Made by a program: the position numbers and the translations under genes. 64,000 bases of DNA from Chrysomallon squamiferum (lineage: Eukaryota; Mollusca; Gastropoda; Neomphalida; Peltospiridae). Of this stretch, positions 62,401-64,000 are shown in pieces. Under the pieces are notes generated by a model. The model saw nothing but the letters and a program-made list of their open reading frames with translations, ran no database searches and was not told where the DNA came from. Position 1 is the stretch's first letter. Every line of letters begins with the position of its first letter. Where the stretch lies: contig CM022665.1 in NCBI GenBank assembly GCA_012295275.1, forward strand, positions 25,789,446 through 25,853,445. The letters run 5' to 3'.

Positions 62401-64000
62401 TATAAATGACTGACATGATAACATACCTAACTTTTACTTCATTAGAAATTACTACCTTATCTTACTATTTACATACACACACACACACACACATGCTGAT
62501 TAGTCATACTTTTTTTTGTGCCAGGTGCATGTGATAAGTGGAAAAAAAAGTTGTCACTTGCTTTTTTTGTTGTTGTATTATTATAAGTTTATGTCACATG
62601 ATTCATTCACACTGACCACCGCCTGAATGAATGTCAGTGAAGGAAGGAAGAAATGCCTGAATCAATATATCATTGCCCAATAATAATGGAAAAAGCTTAT
62701 TCGCAATTTCATACAGTATAGATTATGCTGAGAGACCTGTGAAATGAAATAATATTATTAATTTATGATAAAATAAATAATTATTATAAAACTCTATATG
62801 CATCCATCATATATTTTACTCACTGCTACTTGTTTCCCCTCCTATTGAGAAATGATGTCTTCATCATTTACAAATATACAATTATATTTGGTAACAATGG
62901 ACCATGAAATATGATGTGGCATAGACTGAAACATTATCTGAAGCTAAATGGGTAAAAAAAAAATTGTCCAGTCTTTCCAGTCACCTCCAGTTGTTTGTAC
63001 CGTAGCAAATCTGCAGTTTGTTATTCATCTTGAGGTGCTCCTGTCTCTTAGATACTTCCCCAGAACATTGTGACCAAGATTAATTTCAGATTGCATTGGG
63101 GATTTCTGAATTAGGCAGCTCAGTGACTTCCTCAGGGAAGTCATCTGCATGTAGTTGAACTAGTTCGTCTCTAAAATCTTCTTCAAGTGCGACTTTCTAG
63201 ATCTCTGGATCTGTCTATTTTAGAGTGTCTAGTGAATGCAGCTCGTTAACAGAATCATGACAGCAGAAGTCATAGTAACTGAAAAATGTCTGCTACATAT
63301 ATCTTTCTTCATTATTCAGTTGTGTTTTCATTTGCACAGAACTGTTAATATTTTAAATTTCCATTCTTTTCAGTCACAGATGTTTAGGATATTTATTTAC
63401 ATATTAAATACAAATATTAAGTTGTGTTCTTTTATTTTCTACATATTACTTAACATTTCTTTTCAGCGAACTCTTGGACTTCGATTTTTGTTTCCTGTTT
63501 ACTACATACCTGAAGTTGAGATCACACCTGGACGAAACACATCTGCTCTGACTATTGAGAAAGGTATCAAATGATTCTGTGTATTAGTTTTAAAGCAAAT
63601 TTTAAAAATTATTTTAGTCTTATGAGCCACTACATTAGTTCTTCTTTTTTAGCCATTTAAAGTATTAATTATTTTAATCATGACATGTGTGTGTCTTTGT
63701 TTTTAGTGAAATGAAATGTTAAAGGAAAGTAGTTAAATAATGAGATTAGTATGAAATCACATTATCAAAGTTTTGTACTGTTTATTTAGTGCAATAAATT
63801 TATAAAGTTCCTTTATATAAAATATTGATATATTTCAGGTTTTTGTAGATATAACATTTGTCATTATGAATTTATGCTGTTAGCAGAATAATACTTAAAT
63901 TTTCATGTGTTGTTGATTTTAATTTTTTTTTTTTTTTAATAATCATATTTTTTGTTGTTGTATAGTACGAATGCTTCTAGAAAAAATGGGGAAGACTTTA
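59386..64000 (+). CDS. 3-hydroxyacyl-CoA dehydrogenase / lambda-crystallin-like protein, 5' part (6 exons, runs off window)
   Basis: NAD-binding Rossmann protein of the 3-hydroxyacyl-CoA dehydrogenase superfamily. Exons: 59386-59434, 59869-60005, 60537-60642, 61034-61128, 63467-63563 and 63966-64000 (cut by the window end), all GT/AG and in phase, giving 173 codons so far. The start MKIAVIGCGLMG has the GxGxxG dinucleotide loop (G7, G9, G12), followed by the acidic end of beta-2 in VKIYDNN. VDFIFEVIIENLDAKKDIFE matches the family helix before the active site. The YYIPEVEI stretch is close to YYIPLVEL of lambda-crystallin (CRYL1). Unusually, the catalytic His of the H-(F/P)-x-N-P motif is Arg135 and the Asn is Phe138 (LRFLFP), and the usual STSSL segment reads SGTMGLS. 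It may therefore be a catalytically altered member. The C-terminal domain is outside the window. Confidence 0.88.
59435..59868 (+). other. Dehydrogenase-like intron 1
   Basis: AT-rich intron; no other feature seen. Confidence 0.7.
59869..60005 (+). CDS. Dehydrogenase-like exon 2
   Basis: Encodes ELAYHGHRVKIYDNNGNALD and a charged helix ending PQEKFI. Acceptor TTTCAG, donor ATA|GTAAGT, phase 0 at its end. Confidence 0.93.
60006..60536 (+). other. Dehydrogenase-like intron 2
   Basis: AT-rich intron; no other feature seen. Confidence 0.7.
60537..60642 (+). CDS. Dehydrogenase-like exon 3
   Basis: Encodes SRLEETVRDVDFIFEVIIEN and LDAKKDIFE, the family's conserved strand-helix (AD-x-V-IEA(V/I)-E) region. 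The donor is GAAA|GTAAGT. Confidence 0.95.
60643..61033 (+). other. Dehydrogenase-like intron 3
   Basis: AT-rich intron with a GTT/T-rich segment near 60700-60735; nothing else seen. Confidence 0.7.
61034..61128 (+). CDS. Dehydrogenase-like exon 4
   Basis: Encodes CKPDAVIASGTMGLSIDEIT. The position corresponds to the SNTSSL loop that supplies an active-site Ser in HADH. Here it is SGTMGLS, so only part of the motif is kept. The donor is GAG|GTAGAA. Confidence 0.93.
61129..63466 (+). other. Dehydrogenase-like intron 4
   Basis: 2.3-kb intron containing an (AC)n run at about 62471-62492. No gene or mobile element is recognised. Confidence 0.65.
63467..63563 (+). CDS. Dehydrogenase-like exon 5 (active-site region)
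   Basis: Encodes RTLGLRFLFPVYYIPEVEIT, aligned with GLHFFNPVPVMKLVEVI of HADH. The Glu (residue 147) is kept, but His is replaced by Arg135 and Asn by Phe138. Acceptor TTTCAG, donor AAAG|GTATCA. Confidence 0.95.
63966..64000 (+). CDS. Dehydrogenase-like exon 6 (partial)
   Basis: Encodes RMLLEKMGKTL after a GTATAG acceptor, the helix that follows the active-site strand in this family. The exon continues past the window. Confidence 0.85.

Overview
This is a eukaryotic nuclear window: very AT-rich, full of AAT, AAAT and GT microsatellites, with short conserved exons bounded by GT/AG sites and separated by introns from a few hundred bases to about 24 kb. The protein set (a COQ8 kinase, a NOVA/Pasilla splicing factor, an adenosine-receptor-like GPCR and a lambda-crystallin-like dehydrogenase) fits a bilaterian invertebrate. 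A mollusc or other lophotrochozoan is my best guess, but the sequence alone does not prove it. There are no CRISPR arrays, bacterial operons, rRNA genes or convincing tRNA genes.

Layout. (1) 1-1854 is repeat-rich flank. (2) 1855-21117, minus strand: a complete 13-exon COQ8 (ADCK3-type) gene for a mitochondrial coenzyme Q kinase-like protein, with KxGQ, the A-rich loop, the lysine, the DPNWSNF motif and DFG. Its last exon appears to lack one base just before the C-terminus. (3) 6384-7475, minus strand: an intronless class A GPCR nested in the 11.3 kb intron 10 of COQ8. The same intron holds a 542-bp Tigger/pogo DNA transposon remnant with TA target duplications. (4) 21118-28012: intergenic DNA, with the COQ8 5' flank on the left and the NOVA 3' UTR on the right. 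(5) 28013-56273, minus strand: a five-exon NOVA/Pasilla-type gene with three KH domains; intron 1 is about 23.7 kb and contains repeats. (6) 56274-59385: intergenic DNA between the divergent NOVA and dehydrogenase genes. (7) 59386-64000, plus strand: the first six exons of a 3-hydroxyacyl-CoA dehydrogenase/lambda-crystallin-like gene that runs off the window.

The genes do not form a pathway. COQ8 and the dehydrogenase-like protein are metabolic, NOVA is a nuclear RNA-binding splicing regulator, and the GPCR is a surface receptor. The most notable observations are: the COQ8 frameshift; a nested adenosine-receptor-like GPCR that lacks the known adenosine-contact residues; a dehydrogenase-fold protein with the catalytic His and Asn positions changed; a probable tRNA-derived SINE family in three diverged copies; a 40-bp x4 tandem array next to a COQ8 splice acceptor; and a 66-bp duplicated segment in NOVA intron 1.
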